Shown: positions 17,375 through 27,586, counted from the stretch's first letter. The stretch: 64,000 bases of DNA from Gammaproteobacteria bacterium (GCA_018826295.1 JAHJZX010000068.1:62001-126000), one strand, 5' to 3'. Made by a program: numbers and translations. The notes: a model not told the origin generated them from the letters alone.

Positions 17375-17758
17375 ATGAAAACATTTCTAACTCAGCTGTT
17401 TGTATTGCTGTTATTCAGTGTTCCGGCACTGGCGGATGATATCGCCTTGGGTGGTTTGGTGCTGGATCGTACCATTTCCCGTTTCGGAAAAGACTTTTCT
17501 TTCTATTACTCCGGCTATTGGCGTGATATGCCTGCGACAGAGGGCGTCACTGTGGTGATCTATGAGCAGGTTTATCCGCAGGCTGGCACCTTCCTTTGGG
17601 TTGAGATGAATCAGAAACGTATCTATCAGACCTATTTTGGCCGCCGCTACAATGATGTAAAACATATGGCTGAGCAAGCCGTGTTACTGAGCGTAAATGA
17701 ACTGGCTAATATACAAACTGAAAAAATGTTAGGACAGAATGATCTGTCTGTGTTGTAA
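17375..17758 (+). CDS. csgE: CsgE curli secretion specificity factor
   Basis: A 127-residue periplasmic protein with a signal peptide ending PALA before DDIALG. The family core is visible: GGLVLDRTISRFGKDFSFYY near residues 26-45, then VVIYEQVYPQAGTFLWVEMN near 60-79 and YQTYFGRR near 84-91. CsgE caps the periplasmic side of the CsgG pore and directs curlins to it. It is followed by csgF after 14 bases and csgG after that, the conserved EFG order. Confidence 0.93.
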   Translation: MKTFLTQLFVLLLFSVPALADDIALGGLVLDRTISRFGKDFSFYYSGYWRDMPATEGVTVVIYEQVYPQAGTFLWVEMNQKRIYQTYFGRRYNDVKHMAEQAVLLSVNELANIQTEKMLGQNDLSVL

Positions 17759-17772
17759 GGGGAATAATAATA

Positions 17773-18156
17773 ATGAAACTGATGTACCTCTTGTTGTTTG
17801 CATGCAGCTTTGTGGCAAGTGCCACCGAGCTGGTTTATACGCCAATTAATCCCAGCTTTGGCGGCAACCCGCTAAACGGCAATTTTTTGTTGCAAAAGGC
17901 ACAAAGCCAGAATGCGCACAAACCGGAAGATCGCGGTTTGTCATTTATCGAAAAATTTCAGGATGCTCTGGAGCGCAATATTATTAACTCGCTTACACGC
18001 CGTATTGCAGATGGCGAGTTAGTTGAAGGTGTGTACAACACCGGCGAGTTTTTAATTGAAGTGCAAAACGGTACTGACGGTAGTGTAATCGTCAACATTA
18101 CCAATTTGGAAACCGGTGAAATAACCGTCATTACTATTCCGGTTATTGGGGGCTAA
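17773..18156 (+). CDS. csgF: CsgF curli assembly factor
   Basis: A 127-residue exported protein, signal peptide about 1-17 (ending ASA before TELVY). The mature N-terminus reads TELVYTPINPSFGGNPLNGN; this conserved segment inserts into the CsgG channel in the known complex, and the rest extends outward to hold CsgB. AAGGGG lies before the ATG. It ends two bases before csgG, so the pair is translationally coupled. Confidence 0.94.
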   Translation: MKLMYLLLFACSFVASATELVYTPINPSFGGNPLNGNFLLQKAQSQNAHKPEDRGLSFIEKFQDALERNIINSLTRRIADGELVEGVYNTGEFLIEVQNGTDGSVIVNITNLETGEITVITIPVIGG

Positions 18157-18158
18157 AC

Positions 18159-18941
18159 ATGAAAATTGCATTACTCATGACAGCCTTGCTACTGGGCGGT
18201 TGTTCTATGGTGCCTAAACCAGACTTAAACATTACACCTGCAGCAATCGATAGCATTAGTCCGCTAATGCAACAATTACAACAGCAGGGAACACCGCGCT
18301 CGGCAATTCCGGTATCGGTATACGCGTTTCGCGACCAAACCGGGCAGTATAAACCGCAGGCCAACGTATCAAGTTTTTCTACCGCCGTAACGCAGGGGGC
18401 CACGTCGGTACTGACTCAAATTTTACTCGACAGTGGCTGGTTTGCCCCGCTGGAGCGGGAAGGGTTACAAAATCTGCTTACCGAGCGCAAAATACAGGGG
18501 GCTAATAAAAAATCGCAGGAATTGCCTCCGCTTAAAGAAGCCCGGCTGCTATTTGAAGGCGGTATTACCGGTTATGAAACCAATTTAACCACTGGTGGCA
18601 TTGGAGCCGAGTATTTTGGTGTCGGAGCATCTGAGTTGTATCGGGAAGATCAGGTAACGGTTTATCTGCGCGCTGTTGATGTGCATACCGGCCAGGTGTT
18701 GTTGTCGGTGTCGAGCACCAAAAAGGTGTTTTCGCAGGAGCTACGTGCCGGGCTGTTTCGTTACGTGGCGCTAAATCGTCTGGCTGAAGTTGAAGGCGGT
18801 TATTCAACCAACGAGCCGGTACAATTTTGCGTGCGCCAGGCTATGGAAGCGGCCGTGGCGGAAATAGTTGCGCAAGGGCAACAACGTGGCTACTGGAAAG
18901 CTGACAGTCAAAACGCTTTAAATGAAGCCGGTACATCATAA
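18159..18941 (+). CDS. csgG: CsgG curli export pore lipoprotein
   Basis: A 260-residue outer-membrane lipoprotein that forms the ring-shaped curlin secretion channel. The lipobox LLLGGC puts the lipidated Cys at residue 15. Family segments include IPVSVYAFRDQTGQYKP near 49-65, GWFAPLEREGLQNLLTER near 92-109 and FEGGITGYETN near 130-140. Its last 34 bases overlap the 3' end of the convergent csgD-like gene, so the two mRNAs are complementary there. Confidence 0.95.
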   Translation: MKIALLMTALLLGGCSMVPKPDLNITPAAIDSISPLMQQLQQQGTPRSAIPVSVYAFRDQTGQYKPQANVSSFSTAVTQGATSVLTQILLDSGWFAPLEREGLQNLLTERKIQGANKKSQELPPLKEARLLFEGGITGYETNLTTGGIGAEYFGVGASELYREDQVTVYLRAVDVHTGQVLLSVSSTKKVFSQELRAGLFRYVALNRLAEVEGGYSTNEPVQFCVRQAMEAAVAEIVAQGQQRGYWKADSQNALNEAGTS

Positions 18942-19585
18942 CGTGTTGAGCCTTGTTGTGAACGCAGCAACTCGACCCGGTTTCTGGCCTGCGTTTTACG
19001 AAAAATAGCCGACAAGTGGGCTTTGACAGTATGTGCACTAATATTGAGTTGCTCGGCAATTTCTTTATTACGTGCACCTTCTGCTACCAGTTGAATAATA
19101 CGTTTTTCTTGTCTGGTCAGTAAATTACTGTCTGGTAACTTGGCTGATTGCTGTGCCAGGGCCAGTTTAGGTTTAAGCATTTCATCCAGTAATTCAGACA
19201 TCATTGGCCGGCTATAATACAGCTGGCCATTCATCATGGTTTTTAATGCCGTCAGCACCCGGTCAAGTTGTTCGTCGCGAAACACTACACCACGAATACC
19301 GGAGTAAACGGCCATTTTAATGTCAACCATAGACCGCTCAGCCTGAAATAAAAAACATGGCGCCTTTTTCTGCAGATACTGCAATTCAATCGACAAGCCT
19401 TTTTTATTTAAATCTGAGCTTAAATAAGGACAGGCAAATAAAGTACCGGCTTTTTGTTCGGCGGCAGCCATAAGCGCTATCCGGCTTTTTTGTTCAACTT
19501 GCAACCCAACTGATTGTGCCAGCAATACCAGACTATGCGGAGACTCCTGCTCCGTGATTACAACAAGTTTATTAAACTTATCCAT
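18908..19585 (-). CDS. csgD: LuxR-family regulator, CsgD-like
   Basis: A 225-residue regulator. The N-terminal two thirds resemble a receiver-like fold without the usual phosphorylatable acidic cluster, as in CsgD. The C-terminal LuxR helix-turn-helix is clear (LTRQEKRIIQLVAEGARNKE near residues 153-172, then IAEQLNISAHTVKAHLSAIF). CsgD activates curli subunit genes in enterobacteria, and its position beside csgG supports the same assignment. Unlike the E. coli csgDEFG operon, it is on the opposite strand, converging on csgG with a 34-base overlap. It is divergent from the phosphatase gene. The symbol rests on context plus domain type. Confidence 0.78.
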   Translation of the reverse strand: MDKFNKLVVITEQESPHSLVLLAQSVGLQVEQKSRIALMAAAEQKAGTLFACPYLSSDLNKKGLSIELQYLQKKAPCFLFQAERSMVDIKMAVYSGIRGVVFRDEQLDRVLTALKTMMNGQLYYSRPMMSELLDEMLKPKLALAQQSAKLPDSNLLTRQEKRIIQLVAEGARNKEIAEQLNISAHTVKAHLSAIFRKTQARNRVELLRSQQGSTRYDVPASFKAF

Positions 19586-19719
19586 CAGATAAACTTCCTT
19601 ACCACCTAACTACATTGATACTGCTATCGCTTATACTGTACCCGCTGTGGTTGTAATGCAACCATTTAACTTAATGTTTAATATTTGGTGACAAACATTG
19701 TTAGCACACAAGGATGAAA

Positions 19720-20178
19720 ATGAAAAAACTGTTATTGGTTTGTCTGGGTAATATTTGTCGCTCACCGACGGCCCATGCCGTATTGCGGCAGAAAAGTGCT
19801 GAATTAGCCGTGGCACTAGAAATTGAATCGGCCGGCACCAGTGCCTCACACAAAGGCCAGGCACCGGACCCTCGCAGTGTACGGGAGGGCGAGCGGTTGG
19901 GCTATAGTTTTGCTGGCATCAGATCACGCCAGGTTCAGAACGCGGATTTTGCCTATTACGATCTGATCCTCGCTATGGATACAGATAATCTGGCCGAACT
20001 GAAGCGTCGCTGCCCACCCGCGTTCCAGCATAAACTACAGCTGTTTTTGCAGTATCATCCGCAATATCCGCAGTACAGCGAAGTACCGGATCCTTATTAT
20101 GGCGGTAGCAAGGGCTTTGCCCTGGTTTTGCAATTGATTGAACAAGGTTGTGCCGGTCTGTTGCAGCATCTTAAATAG
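19720..20178 (+). CDS. Low-molecular-weight protein-tyrosine phosphatase
   Basis: A 152-residue cytosolic phosphatase. The P-loop CLGNICRS has the nucleophilic Cys8 and Arg14, and the general acid lies in VPDPYYGG near residue 128. The ATG at 19720 is preferred over the one at 19714 because CAAGGA overlaps the earlier codon and is correctly spaced for the later one. Many such enzymes act on BY-kinases of capsule clusters, but no wza/wzc genes are near, so the substrate is unknown. Confidence 0.92.
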   Translation: MKKLLLVCLGNICRSPTAHAVLRQKSAELAVALEIESAGTSASHKGQAPDPRSVREGERLGYSFAGIRSRQVQNADFAYYDLILAMDTDNLAELKRRCPPAFQHKLQLFLQYHPQYPQYSEVPDPYYGGSKGFALVLQLIEQGCAGLLQHLK

Positions 20179-20265
20179 CGGGCACTGGCCTGTTCAAGTC
20201 ACGCCATGCTTAAAAAATAACCAGCAATGTGTAAAAGTGGTGAATTTGTCATAAATTATGCCATC

Positions 20266-20283
20266 TGTAGCATTGAATTTACG
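20266..20283 (+). promoter_or_regulatory. Possible TyrR box upstream of DAHP synthase
   Basis: TGTAGC-N6-TTTACG, 9 of 12 matches to the TyrR consensus TGTAAA-N6-TTTACA, with the invariant G and C at the right distance. It lies 52 bases before the start of the DAHP synthase gene, which makes the first committed aromatic precursor. A lone TGTAAA half-site is at 20230-20235. Confidence 0.3.
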
Positions 20284-20334
20284 TCCAGAAGTCTATAACT
20301 TGCTTGGCAGGTTAATAAGCATAGGAAAAACATC

Positions 20335-21684
20335 GTGACCACCTGGACGCCTCAAAGCTGGCGCAGTCTGCCGATCCAACAGCAACCAAACTATCAGGAT
20401 CAACATTTATTACATAGTGTTGAACAACAGCTGCACAAATACCCACCACTGGTATTTGCTCAGGAAACCCGGGATTTGTTTAGCCAGTTGGGCAATGTTG
20501 CCGAAGGTAACGGCTTTTTACTGCAAGGTGGTGATTGCGCCGAAAGCTTTAACGATTTTAACGCCCCCAAAATCCGCGATACCTTTAAGGTATTATTGCA
20601 GATGGCAGTGGTGCTGACCTTTGCCGGTGGGCTGCCGGTTGTTAAGGTCGCCCGCATGGCTGGGCAATATGCCAAGCCACGTTCCAGCGATCTGGAAACC
20701 ATCAACGGTATTGCCTTGCCAAGCTATCGCGGCGATATCGTCAACAGCTTTGAATTTACTGATGCTGCACGTCAGCCCGATCCGAACCGGCTGACAACGG
20801 CCTATCATCATTCTGCAGCTACGTTAAACCTGCTACGGGCTTTTGCTCAGGGCGGTTTGGCCGATTTACATCAGGTAAGTAAGTGGAACCTGGGTTTTGT
20901 TGAGTCAAACCCGTTAAAAGACCGCTATCAGGACGTGGCGCAGCGGGTACAGGAAGCACTGCGTTTTATGGAAATTTGCGGTATAACCGGGCAAAACTCT
21001 CCGTCGATCCGGGAAACCCAGTTATTTACCTCGCATGAAGCGCTGTTGCTGAACTACGAAGAGGCGCTAACGCGGCGTGATTCGCTAACCGGCGACTGGT
21101 ATGACTGCTCTGCCCATATGGTATGGATTGGCGAACGCACGCGGCAGCTGGATCATGCCCATATTGAATTCTTCCGCGGTATTCATAACCCGGTTGGGGT
21201 GAAAATTGGCCCGGGCATGCAGCCTGATGAGTTAATAAAGCTAATTGATGCATTAAACCCAAATAATATTCCGGGGCGCTTAACGCTGATCACCCGTATG
21301 GGTGCTGATAAACTGGCCGACAAACTGCCACAGTTGGTACGCAGGGTACAGCAGGAAGGCCGTAAAGTCGTATGGAGTTCAGATCCGATGCATGGCAACA
21401 CTGTTAAAGCCAGCAACGACTACAAAACCCGAGACTTTGAAGCCATACTGCGTGAGATCCGTAATTTCTTCGCCGTACACAAGGCCGAAGGCAGCCATGC
21501 CGGTGGTATTCACCTGGAAATGACCGGTGAGCATGTGACGGAATGTACCGGCGGTGCTTATGGCTTAAGCGAGCATGATTTGGGCAAGCGCTACTTTACT
21601 CAGTGTGATCCGCGTTTAAATGCCGATCAGGTACTGGAATTAGCCTTCCTGATTGCCGATACTCTACGCACTGCGCGTAAATAA
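20335..21684 (+). CDS. Class II 3-deoxy-7-phosphoheptulonate (DAHP) synthase
   Basis: A 449-residue enzyme condensing PEP and erythrose 4-phosphate in the first step of the shikimate pathway. It is the class II (plant-like) type: N-terminal [19 protein letters not shown], then [14 protein letters not shown] near residues 61-74, with the metal-binding Cys in GGDCAE. Further family segments are [15 protein letters not shown]-like ([18 protein letters not shown]), SDPMHGNT near 353-360 and [17 protein letters not shown] near 392-408. The start is GTG. PEP supply by ppsA, encoded just downstream, feeds this reaction. Confidence 0.95.
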   Translation: MTTWTPQSWRSLPIQQQPNYQDQHLLHSVEQQLHKYPPLVFAQETRDLFSQLGNVAEGNGFLLQGGDCAESFNDFNAPKIRDTFKVLLQMAVVLTFAGGLPVVKVARMAGQYAKPRSSDLETINGIALPSYRGDIVNSFEFTDAARQPDPNRLTTAYHHSAATLNLLRAFAQGGLADLHQVSKWNLGFVESNPLKDRYQDVAQRVQEALRFMEICGITGQNSPSIRETQLFTSHEALLLNYEEALTRRDSLTGDWYDCSAHMVWIGERTRQLDHAHIEFFRGIHNPVGVKIGPGMQPDELIKLIDALNPNNIPGRLTLITRMGADKLADKLPQLVRRVQQEGRKVVWSSDPMHGNTVKASNDYKTRDFEAILREIRNFFAVHKAEGSHAGGIHLEMTGEHVTECTGGAYGLSEHDLGKRYFTQCDPRLNADQVLELAFLIADTLRTARK

Positions 21685-21706
21685 TCACGCGCTCACAGGA
21701 GCGTAA

Positions 21707-22765
21707 GTGTTATCAGAACAGGCTGAGAACGCTGGCCGGCATGCAACGGCAGGCCAGCGATATTGTATTGGCATAGTGGGCGCGGGCAGTATCGGCTGCT
21801 ATTTAGGTGCTCATCTATGTCAGGACAACGCGTTGGACGTAAAATTTTTCGGCCGCGAAACCATGGCGTTAGAACTGGCTGCCCATGGCTTAAGTGCTAC
21901 CTCATTTGATCACCCTCCCTTTTTTGCCCAACCGGTGGCGTTTTACAGCTCGCTTAACAGCTTAATTGAGTGTGATGTGGTGCTGCTGACGGTTAAAGCT
22001 ACCGCACTGGTGCCCATGTTAACGCAGCTAAAACGGTTTTTACGACCCGAAGTGCCGGTTGTGGCGATGCAAAACGGTATTGGTATTGGCGAAATGTTAA
22101 ATCAGGATTTAACTAACCCGGTATTGCGGGCGATAGTACCGTTTAATGTGGTAAAAAACCGCGCCGGCCAATTTCACCGTGCCAGCGCCGGCGCTATTGT
22201 CTGGCAGCAGAATAGTCACGTCGCAGTCAATTATGCTATTCAGGCGTTTACTCAGTTAAATTTGCCGGTACAGTTATGTGCGGATATTACTGCAGCAGAG
22301 TACGGCAAGTTGCTGTTGAATTTGAATAATGCCTTAAACGCAATCAGTGATTTGCCGTTGTTGCAACAATTGCTTGAGCGAAAATGGCGCTTGCTGCTGG
22401 CTGCAGCAATGCAAGAATGGCTACACATTTGTCATAAAGCCGGCGTCAGGCCACTGGCTTACACCGCGTTACCTAATGCATTTTTACCCTGGTTATTGCG
22501 TTTGCCTACTGTGCTGTTTCGTCGTGCTGCTGCCAGCATGCTGGCTATCGACGAGCAAGCCCGCTCATCGATGTCCGATGATATCCGCAGCCACAAGCGC
22601 ACTGAAATTATGTTTTTAAACGGCGCGGTGGTGCGGATGGCGCAACTGCATCAGACAACGGCACCGGTAAACAGCTTATTGGTTGAACAAATAAAACGGT
22701 TAGAGAGCGGCGACACAGCGCTGTCAGTTGACGAGCTGCTACGCCAGGCCGGGTTTAAAGCTTAA
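21707..22765 (+). CDS. 2-dehydropantoate 2-reductase family protein (PanE/ApbA-like)
   Basis: A 352-residue NADPH-dependent reductase. The Rossmann motif is [16 protein letters not shown] near residues 23-38, then LLTVKATAL near 93-101 and [14 protein letters not shown] near 119-132, where N belongs to the conserved QNG. The C-terminal domain has [16 protein letters not shown] with the catalytic Lys and following Asn residues. PanE makes pantoate for CoA synthesis, but paralogues with other substrates exist, so panE itself is not asserted. It starts at GTG with ACAGGAG upstream, 22 bases after the DAHP synthase stop. Its end overlaps ppsR by four bases. Confidence 0.82.
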   Translation: MLSEQAENAGRHATAGQRYCIGIVGAGSIGCYLGAHLCQDNALDVKFFGRETMALELAAHGLSATSFDHPPFFAQPVAFYSSLNSLIECDVVLLTVKATALVPMLTQLKRFLRPEVPVVAMQNGIGIGEMLNQDLTNPVLRAIVPFNVVKNRAGQFHRASAGAIVWQQNSHVAVNYAIQAFTQLNLPVQLCADITAAEYGKLLLNLNNALNAISDLPLLQQLLERKWRLLLAAAMQEWLHICHKAGVRPLAYTALPNAFLPWLLRLPTVLFRRAAASMLAIDEQARSSMSDDIRSHKRTEIMFLNGAVVRMAQLHQTTAPVNSLLVEQIKRLESGDTALSVDELLRQAGFKA

Positions 22766-23571
22766 TACTTATGCCGTTTTAAGCCGGTTTTGGCGATAAT
22801 TTTTGCCGAGATCTCTTCAATCGACAAATGGGTCGAGTTTAAATACGGGATCTGTTCGCGCAGATACAAATTTTCTACCTCAGCCAGCTCGAGCTGACAC
22901 TGGCGTAACGAGGCATAACGGCTGTTAGCCCGGCGCTGTTCGCGAATTTGGCTTAAACGCTCAGGTGTAATGGTTAAGCCAAATAGTTTCGTTTTATTGC
23001 GTTTTAGCACCTCGGGCAGGCGCAATTGTTCCATGTCTTCTTCAACAAAGGGGTAGTTTGCCGCCTTAATACCGTATTGCAGGGCTAAATACAGACTGGT
23101 GGGTGTTTTACCCGAGCGGCTAACCCCCACCAGAATAATATCGGCCTGGTCAAAGTTCTTTAAATTAGAGCCATCATCGTTGGCCAGTGCGAAGTTAACC
23201 GCATCAATACGAAAATCGTAGGTTTTTTCATGGATGCTATGCGTGCGGTGGGTTTTTGGAACCGGGGCAACGCCCAATTCGCGCTGTATTGGCTCAACAA
23301 AGGTATTAAGAAAGTCATAGCAGACACCATTACTGCTGTTAATTATTTGCCGCAGCGTATCATCAACAAAGGTTTGAAAGATTAACGGCCGTTGTCCCGT
23401 TGTTTTATAACGATCGTTAATGCGCTGCTTTACTTGCTCGGCCATGTCGCTGGTTTCAACAAAAGGTATGGTAACGTGTTCAAATTGTGCAGGAAAAAGC
23501 GTAAGTAAGGCATGGCCAAACACTTCTGCCGTTATGGCTGTACCGTCTGAAATATAAAAGGCTGTACGCAC
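22762..23571 (-). CDS. ppsR: PEP synthase regulatory protein (bifunctional kinase/pyrophosphorylase)
   Basis: A 269-residue DUF299 protein that inactivates PEP synthase by ADP-dependent phosphorylation of a Thr next to the catalytic His and reactivates it by phosphate-dependent dephosphorylation. The N-terminus [15 protein letters not shown] and the P-loop [18 protein letters not shown] near residues 145-162 are diagnostic. The start is GTG with GGAGA just upstream. It is divergent from its target gene ppsA, the standard arrangement. A HexR-like site lies 16 bases before its start. Confidence 0.95.
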   Translation of the reverse strand: MRTAFYISDGTAITAEVFGHALLTLFPAQFEHVTIPFVETSDMAEQVKQRINDRYKTTGQRPLIFQTFVDDTLRQIINSSNGVCYDFLNTFVEPIQRELGVAPVPKTHRTHSIHEKTYDFRIDAVNFALANDDGSNLKNFDQADIILVGVSRSGKTPTSLYLALQYGIKAANYPFVEEDMEQLRLPEVLKRNKTKLFGLTITPERLSQIREQRRANSRYASLRQCQLELAEVENLYLREQIPYLNSTHLSIEEISAKIIAKTGLKRHKY

Positions 23572-23586
23572 AAAGTCTCCATTTGT

Positions 23587-23601
23587 CGTTATAAAATTAC
23601 A
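23587..23601. promoter_or_regulatory. Candidate HexR operator in the ppsR-ppsA gap
   Basis: Read on the minus strand the site is TGTAATTTTATAACG, 13 of 15 matches to the operator in front of pykA (47790-47804). It lies 16 bases upstream of ppsR and 107 upstream of ppsA. HexR control of ppsA is documented in related gammaproteobacteria. The site is imperfect on one arm. Confidence 0.55.
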
Positions 23602-23707
23602 TTTAAAATTAAGGTTTTAATTCATTCCTGCACCGGTGTAAAATTATCCGGCCTTGTAACGCTTGCTGTAAGCTTACACGCCATACGACAAAAATTGGAG
23701 ACGAACT

Positions 23708-26083
23708 GTGCAAGAATTTGTGATTTGGTATGAAAACCTGGGGATGCACGATGTAAACCGGGTAGGCGGCAAAAATGCTTCCCTCGGCGAGATGATCAGT
23801 AATCTGGCCAATGCCGGTGTGCAGGTGCCCGGTGGTTTTGCTACCACGGCCTATGCCTTTAACCAATTTCTTGAACAAAGCGGCGTTAACGAGCGCATTT
23901 ACCAGCTACTTGATGGTTTGGATGTCGATGATGTTACGGCTTTAGCCAAAGCGGGTGCGCAAATACGGCAGTGGGTTATTGATACGCCATTTCAGCCAGA
24001 GCTCGAACACGCCATTCGCGATGCCTACCAGCAATTACATCCGGATGCGGCGCACGATGTATCCTTTGCCGTGCGCTCATCAGCCACAGCCGAAGATATG
24101 CCGGATGCTTCTTTTGCCGGTCAACAGGAAACGTTTTTAAACGTACGTGGTTATGATGCGGTGATCGTTGCCATTAAACACGTGTTTGCCTCGTTATTTA
24201 ACGACCGTGCTATTTCGTACCGTGTGCATCAGGGCTATGACCATCGCGGCGTTGCGTTGTCAGCCGGCGTACAAAAAATGGTGCGCTCTGATTTAGCCTC
24301 GTCAGGCGTCATGTTCAGTATTGATACCGAATCTGGTTTTGAAGAAGTGGTGTTTATCACCTCCTCTTATGGTTTGGGTGAAATGGTAGTGCAGGGCGCA
24401 GTTAATCCGGACGAGTTCTATGTGCATAAACCGACGCTGGCCGCAGGGCGCCCGGCAGTGGTGAAACGTAACCTCGGCAGCAAAAAAGTCGAGATGGTGT
24501 ACTCCGGCGAGCAGGACCATGGTAAACAGGTCAAAGTGGTCGATATTGCTGCCGAGCGCAGCCGGCAGTTTTCACTGACCGATGCTGAGGTGGAAGAGCT
24601 GGCGAAACAGGCGGTGATCATCGCTAAGCATTATGGCCGGCCGATGGACATCGAATGGGCCAAAGACGGTAACGACGGCAAGCTGTACATCGTACAGGCA
24701 CGGCCGGAAACAGTAAAAAGCCGTGAAGACAGCAACAGTATGGAGCGTTTTCAGCTATCGGCGAAAGCGCCGGTATTAGTAGAAGGCCGCGCTATCGGCC
24801 AGCGCATTGGTAGCGGCACTGCCAAGGTGCTAAAAGGCATCGAGCAGATGGATCAAATTCAGCCTGGTGACGTACTGGTCACCGATATGACCGATCCGGA
24901 TTGGGAACCGATCATGAAGCGCGCTTCCGCTATCGTAACCAACCGTGGCGGCCGTACCTGCCATGCCGCCATTATTGCCCGTGAATTAGGTATTCCGGCC
25001 GTGGTAGGTTGCGGCGATGCGACCAGTAAAATAAGCACCGGCCAGCAGGTTACCGTATCCTGTGCTGAAGGTGATACCGGCTTTATTTACGACGGTAAGC
25101 TGGAATATAAAGTGGTGAGCAGTCGCGTTGATCAGATGCCAAAGTTGGATTTAAAAATTATGATGAACGTTGGCAACCCGGAGCGGGCGTTCTCGTTTGC
25201 CAAATTACCGCACGCAGGTATCGGTCTGGCGCGGCTTGAGTTTATTATTAACCGCATGATTGGCGTGCACCCTAAAGCACTGCTTAACTTTGACGCCCAA
25301 ACCTCAGAGCTTAAAGCCACGATCAGTGAGATGATTGCCGGTTATGCTAACCCGGTCGAGTTTTATATCGCTAAGCTAACCGAAGGTATCGCCACCCTGG
25401 CCTGTGCTTTTGCGCCCCAAAAAGTCATAGTGCGGATGTCTGATTTTAAATCAAACGAGTACGCTAACTTAGTTGGTGGGCGCCAGTATGAGCCGCACGA
25501 AGAAAACCCGATGATAGGTTTCCGGGGTGCTTCGCGTTATATCTCACAAGACTTCCGTGACTGCTTCGCGTTAGAAGTTGAAGCATTAAAGCGGGTGCGC
25601 AACGTGATGGGCTTTACCAATGTCGAGGTGATGATCCCGTTTGTGCGTACTTTAGGTGAGGCCAGTGCAGTAATCGATTTGTTAGCCGAGCATGGTTTAA
25701 AACGCGGTGAGAACGGTCTGCGCGTAATTATGATGTGTGAGTTGCCATCTAACGCCTTGTTAGCTGAAGAGTTTTTAGAATACTTCGATGGTTTCTCTAT
25801 CGGCTCTAACGACTTAACCCAGTTAACGCTGGGTCTGGATCGTGACAGCGGCCTGATTGCACATTTATTTGATGAGCGTAACCCGGCGATATATAAATTG
25901 CTGGAAATGGCCATTAAAACCTGTAAAGCCAAAGGTAAGTACATTGGCATTTGCGGCCAGGGCCCGTCAGATCACGAAGATTTTGCCGCCTGGTTGATGC
26001 AGCAGGGCATCGACAGCGTATCGCTTAACCCGGACACCGTGCTGGAAACCTGGCTGTATCTGGCCGAAAAATACGGTAAGTAA
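23708..26083 (+). CDS. ppsA: Phosphoenolpyruvate synthase
   Basis: A 791-residue enzyme making PEP from pyruvate, ATP and water, required for growth on pyruvate, lactate or alanine. The ATP-grasp domain is N-terminal ([11 protein letters not shown] near residues 19-29, [20 protein letters not shown] near 119-138). The phosphohistidine is His419 in [16 protein letters not shown]; the Thr two residues before it is the target of PpsR. The C-terminal PEP-binding barrel contains [24 protein letters not shown] and [12 protein letters not shown]. The start is GTG with TTGGAGA upstream. Length matches E. coli PpsA (792). Confidence 0.97.
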   Translation: MQEFVIWYENLGMHDVNRVGGKNASLGEMISNLANAGVQVPGGFATTAYAFNQFLEQSGVNERIYQLLDGLDVDDVTALAKAGAQIRQWVIDTPFQPELEHAIRDAYQQLHPDAAHDVSFAVRSSATAEDMPDASFAGQQETFLNVRGYDAVIVAIKHVFASLFNDRAISYRVHQGYDHRGVALSAGVQKMVRSDLASSGVMFSIDTESGFEEVVFITSSYGLGEMVVQGAVNPDEFYVHKPTLAAGRPAVVKRNLGSKKVEMVYSGEQDHGKQVKVVDIAAERSRQFSLTDAEVEELAKQAVIIAKHYGRPMDIEWAKDGNDGKLYIVQARPETVKSREDSNSMERFQLSAKAPVLVEGRAIGQRIGSGTAKVLKGIEQMDQIQPGDVLVTDMTDPDWEPIMKRASAIVTNRGGRTCHAAIIARELGIPAVVGCGDATSKISTGQQVTVSCAEGDTGFIYDGKLEYKVVSSRVDQMPKLDLKIMMNVGNPERAFSFAKLPHAGIGLARLEFIINRMIGVHPKALLNFDAQTSELKATISEMIAGYANPVEFYIAKLTEGIATLACAFAPQKVIVRMSDFKSNEYANLVGGRQYEPHEENPMIGFRGASRYISQDFRDCFALEVEALKRVRNVMGFTNVEVMIPFVRTLGEASAVIDLLAEHGLKRGENGLRVIMMCELPSNALLAEEFLEYFDGFSIGSNDLTQLTLGLDRDSGLIAHLFDERNPAIYKLLEMAIKTCKAKGKYIGICGQGPSDHEDFAAWLMQQGIDSVSLNPDTVLETWLYLAEKYGK

Positions 26084-26086
26084 ATG

Positions 26087-26116
26087 ACAGCCCCGCAAAG
26101 TGCGGGGCTGTTTTTA
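26087..26116 (+). terminator. Rho-independent terminator after ppsA
   Basis: CAGCCCCGCA pairs perfectly with TGCGGGGCTG (loop AAG) and is followed by five T residues. It also separates ppsA from the convergent selO, whose stop is immediately beyond. Confidence 0.93.
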
Positions 26117-27586
26117 TCAGGTGCCACAAAACGTATTGCTGATGCACTGCTCAGGCTTTGGCGGCAGTGCTAAGTCGGCCTGCGCTTCGCTTATTGCAAA
26201 AGGGGTTTTCAGCGCGGTATGCAGACGGTTAAACAGCGTTAAATCCCCTTCGGTTGTCGCAAGGTCTATCGCCCGTGCAATCTGATGATTACGCGGGATC
26301 AGCGCTGGATTGCAGTTATTCATCTGCTGTTGCACCTGCTCTGAAGTTATGTTTTGCGCCGCCAGTCTGGCATGCCAGCTGGCACACCATGACTGCCAAC
26401 TGCTGCTATCGGCAAACTGTATAGCAGCGCCTTGTGAGGCATCGGGCACAGACTGGCTTAACAGGCGAAATGTCTGGCTAAAATCGGCTTTACTTGCGCT
26501 CATCAGGTTAAGTAAATCCCGGATCAGCCCTTCATCATCTTTAGTTGCCGCTTTAAGGCCTATTTTTTCGCCCATCAGCTGTAAAAACGCTGCTTCATTC
26601 TCAGCGTTAAAGCTATACAGCGCCGTAGTGGCCTGCTCAACCGCCTGCTCGGGCTGTTCAGCAAATAACGGCAGCAGGGTTTCGGCAAAACGTGCCAGGT
26701 TCCAGCTGGCAATGCGCGGCTGATTGCCCCAGGCATAACGGCCTTGTTTATCAATAAAACTATATACCTGGGCTGGGTTAAACGCATCCATAAATGCACA
26801 GGGGCCATAATCGATGGTTTCGCCGGCGATGCTCATATTATCGGTATTCATGACACCATGAATAAAACCTATGCTCATCCATTTGGCAATTAGCTTTGCC
26901 TGGGCACTCACCACGGCGCTTAACAGCGCCAGATAGGGATTAGCACTATTTGCACATTCTGGGTAATGGCGTTGTATTACATAGTCGGCGAAGGTTTTTA
27001 ATTGCTCCCGATCGCCGTGGTGGGCAATATACTGAAAACTGCCAATACGGATATGGCTTTTCGCCACCCGGGTAATTATCGCACCGGGCTCTGCCGTTTC
27101 ACGCTGCAGCCAGTCACCGGTAAGTACTGCAGCCAGGGCGCGGGTGGTTGACACACCCAGCGCATGCATCGCTTCACTGACTAAATATTCACGCAGCACC
27201 GGCCCTAATGGTGCGCGGCCATCACCGCGGCGGGAAAACGGCGTTTGGCCGGCGCCTTTAAGCTGCAGATCAAACCGTTGGCCGCTGATATCGGTCAGCT
27301 CTGCCAGCAGCAACGCCCGGCCATCACCTAACTGCGGTACAAAATGGCCAAACTGATGGCCGGCATAGGCATGCGCTACCGGTTTTACCCAGTCGGGCAG
27401 GGTATTGCCACTAAACAGCGTTAAACCGGCATCGGTGAGCCAGTATGATTCGGGTAACTGCAGCTGAGCAGCCAGTCCCGGGTTAAACGCCAGCCACTGA
27501 GGTGCGGCAACTGGTGTTGGATTGCAAGGCAGTGAAAAAGGCGCACCTAAATCCGCCAGGCTGTGTTGAACGCAAAACAATGACAT
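26117..27586 (-). CDS. selO: SelO/YdiU protein adenylyltransferase
   Basis: A 489-residue pseudokinase-fold enzyme that AMPylates proteins. Diagnostic segments are AYAGHQFGHFVPQLGDGRA near residues 72-90, QLKGAGQTPFSRRGDGRAPL near 107-126, MNTDNMSI near 246-253 and the metal-binding Asp in IDYGPCAFMD near 257-266. Length fits the family. In E. coli SelO links redox stress to protein modification. Many members end in a redox-active Cys, and here a Cys is found seven residues from the end (PEQCISNTFCGT has two). It is a single gene facing ppsA. Confidence 0.95.
   Translation of the reverse strand: MSLFCVQHSLADLGAPFSLPCNPTPVAAPQWLAFNPGLAAQLQLPESYWLTDAGLTLFSGNTLPDWVKPVAHAYAGHQFGHFVPQLGDGRALLLAELTDISGQRFDLQLKGAGQTPFSRRGDGRAPLGPVLREYLVSEAMHALGVSTTRALAAVLTGDWLQRETAEPGAIITRVAKSHIRIGSFQYIAHHGDREQLKTFADYVIQRHYPECANSANPYLALLSAVVSAQAKLIAKWMSIGFIHGVMNTDNMSIAGETIDYGPCAFMDAFNPAQVYSFIDKQGRYAWGNQPRIASWNLARFAETLLPLFAEQPEQAVEQATTALYSFNAENEAAFLQLMGEKIGLKAATKDDEGLIRDLLNLMSASKADFSQTFRLLSQSVPDASQGAAIQFADSSSWQSWCASWHARLAAQNITSEQVQQQMNNCNPALIPRNHQIARAIDLATTEGDLTLFNRLHTALKTPFAISEAQADLALPPKPEQCISNTFCGT

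Noticed and set aside
19720-20178. Low-molecular-weight phosphatase as part of a capsule cluster
   Set aside because: No wza, wzc, glycosyltransferase or polymerase gene is adjacent; the neighbours are curli and aromatic-pathway genes.
20230-20247. TGTAAA at 20230 as a full TyrR box
   Set aside because: The second half (GAATTT) does not match TTTACA, so only the half-site remains.
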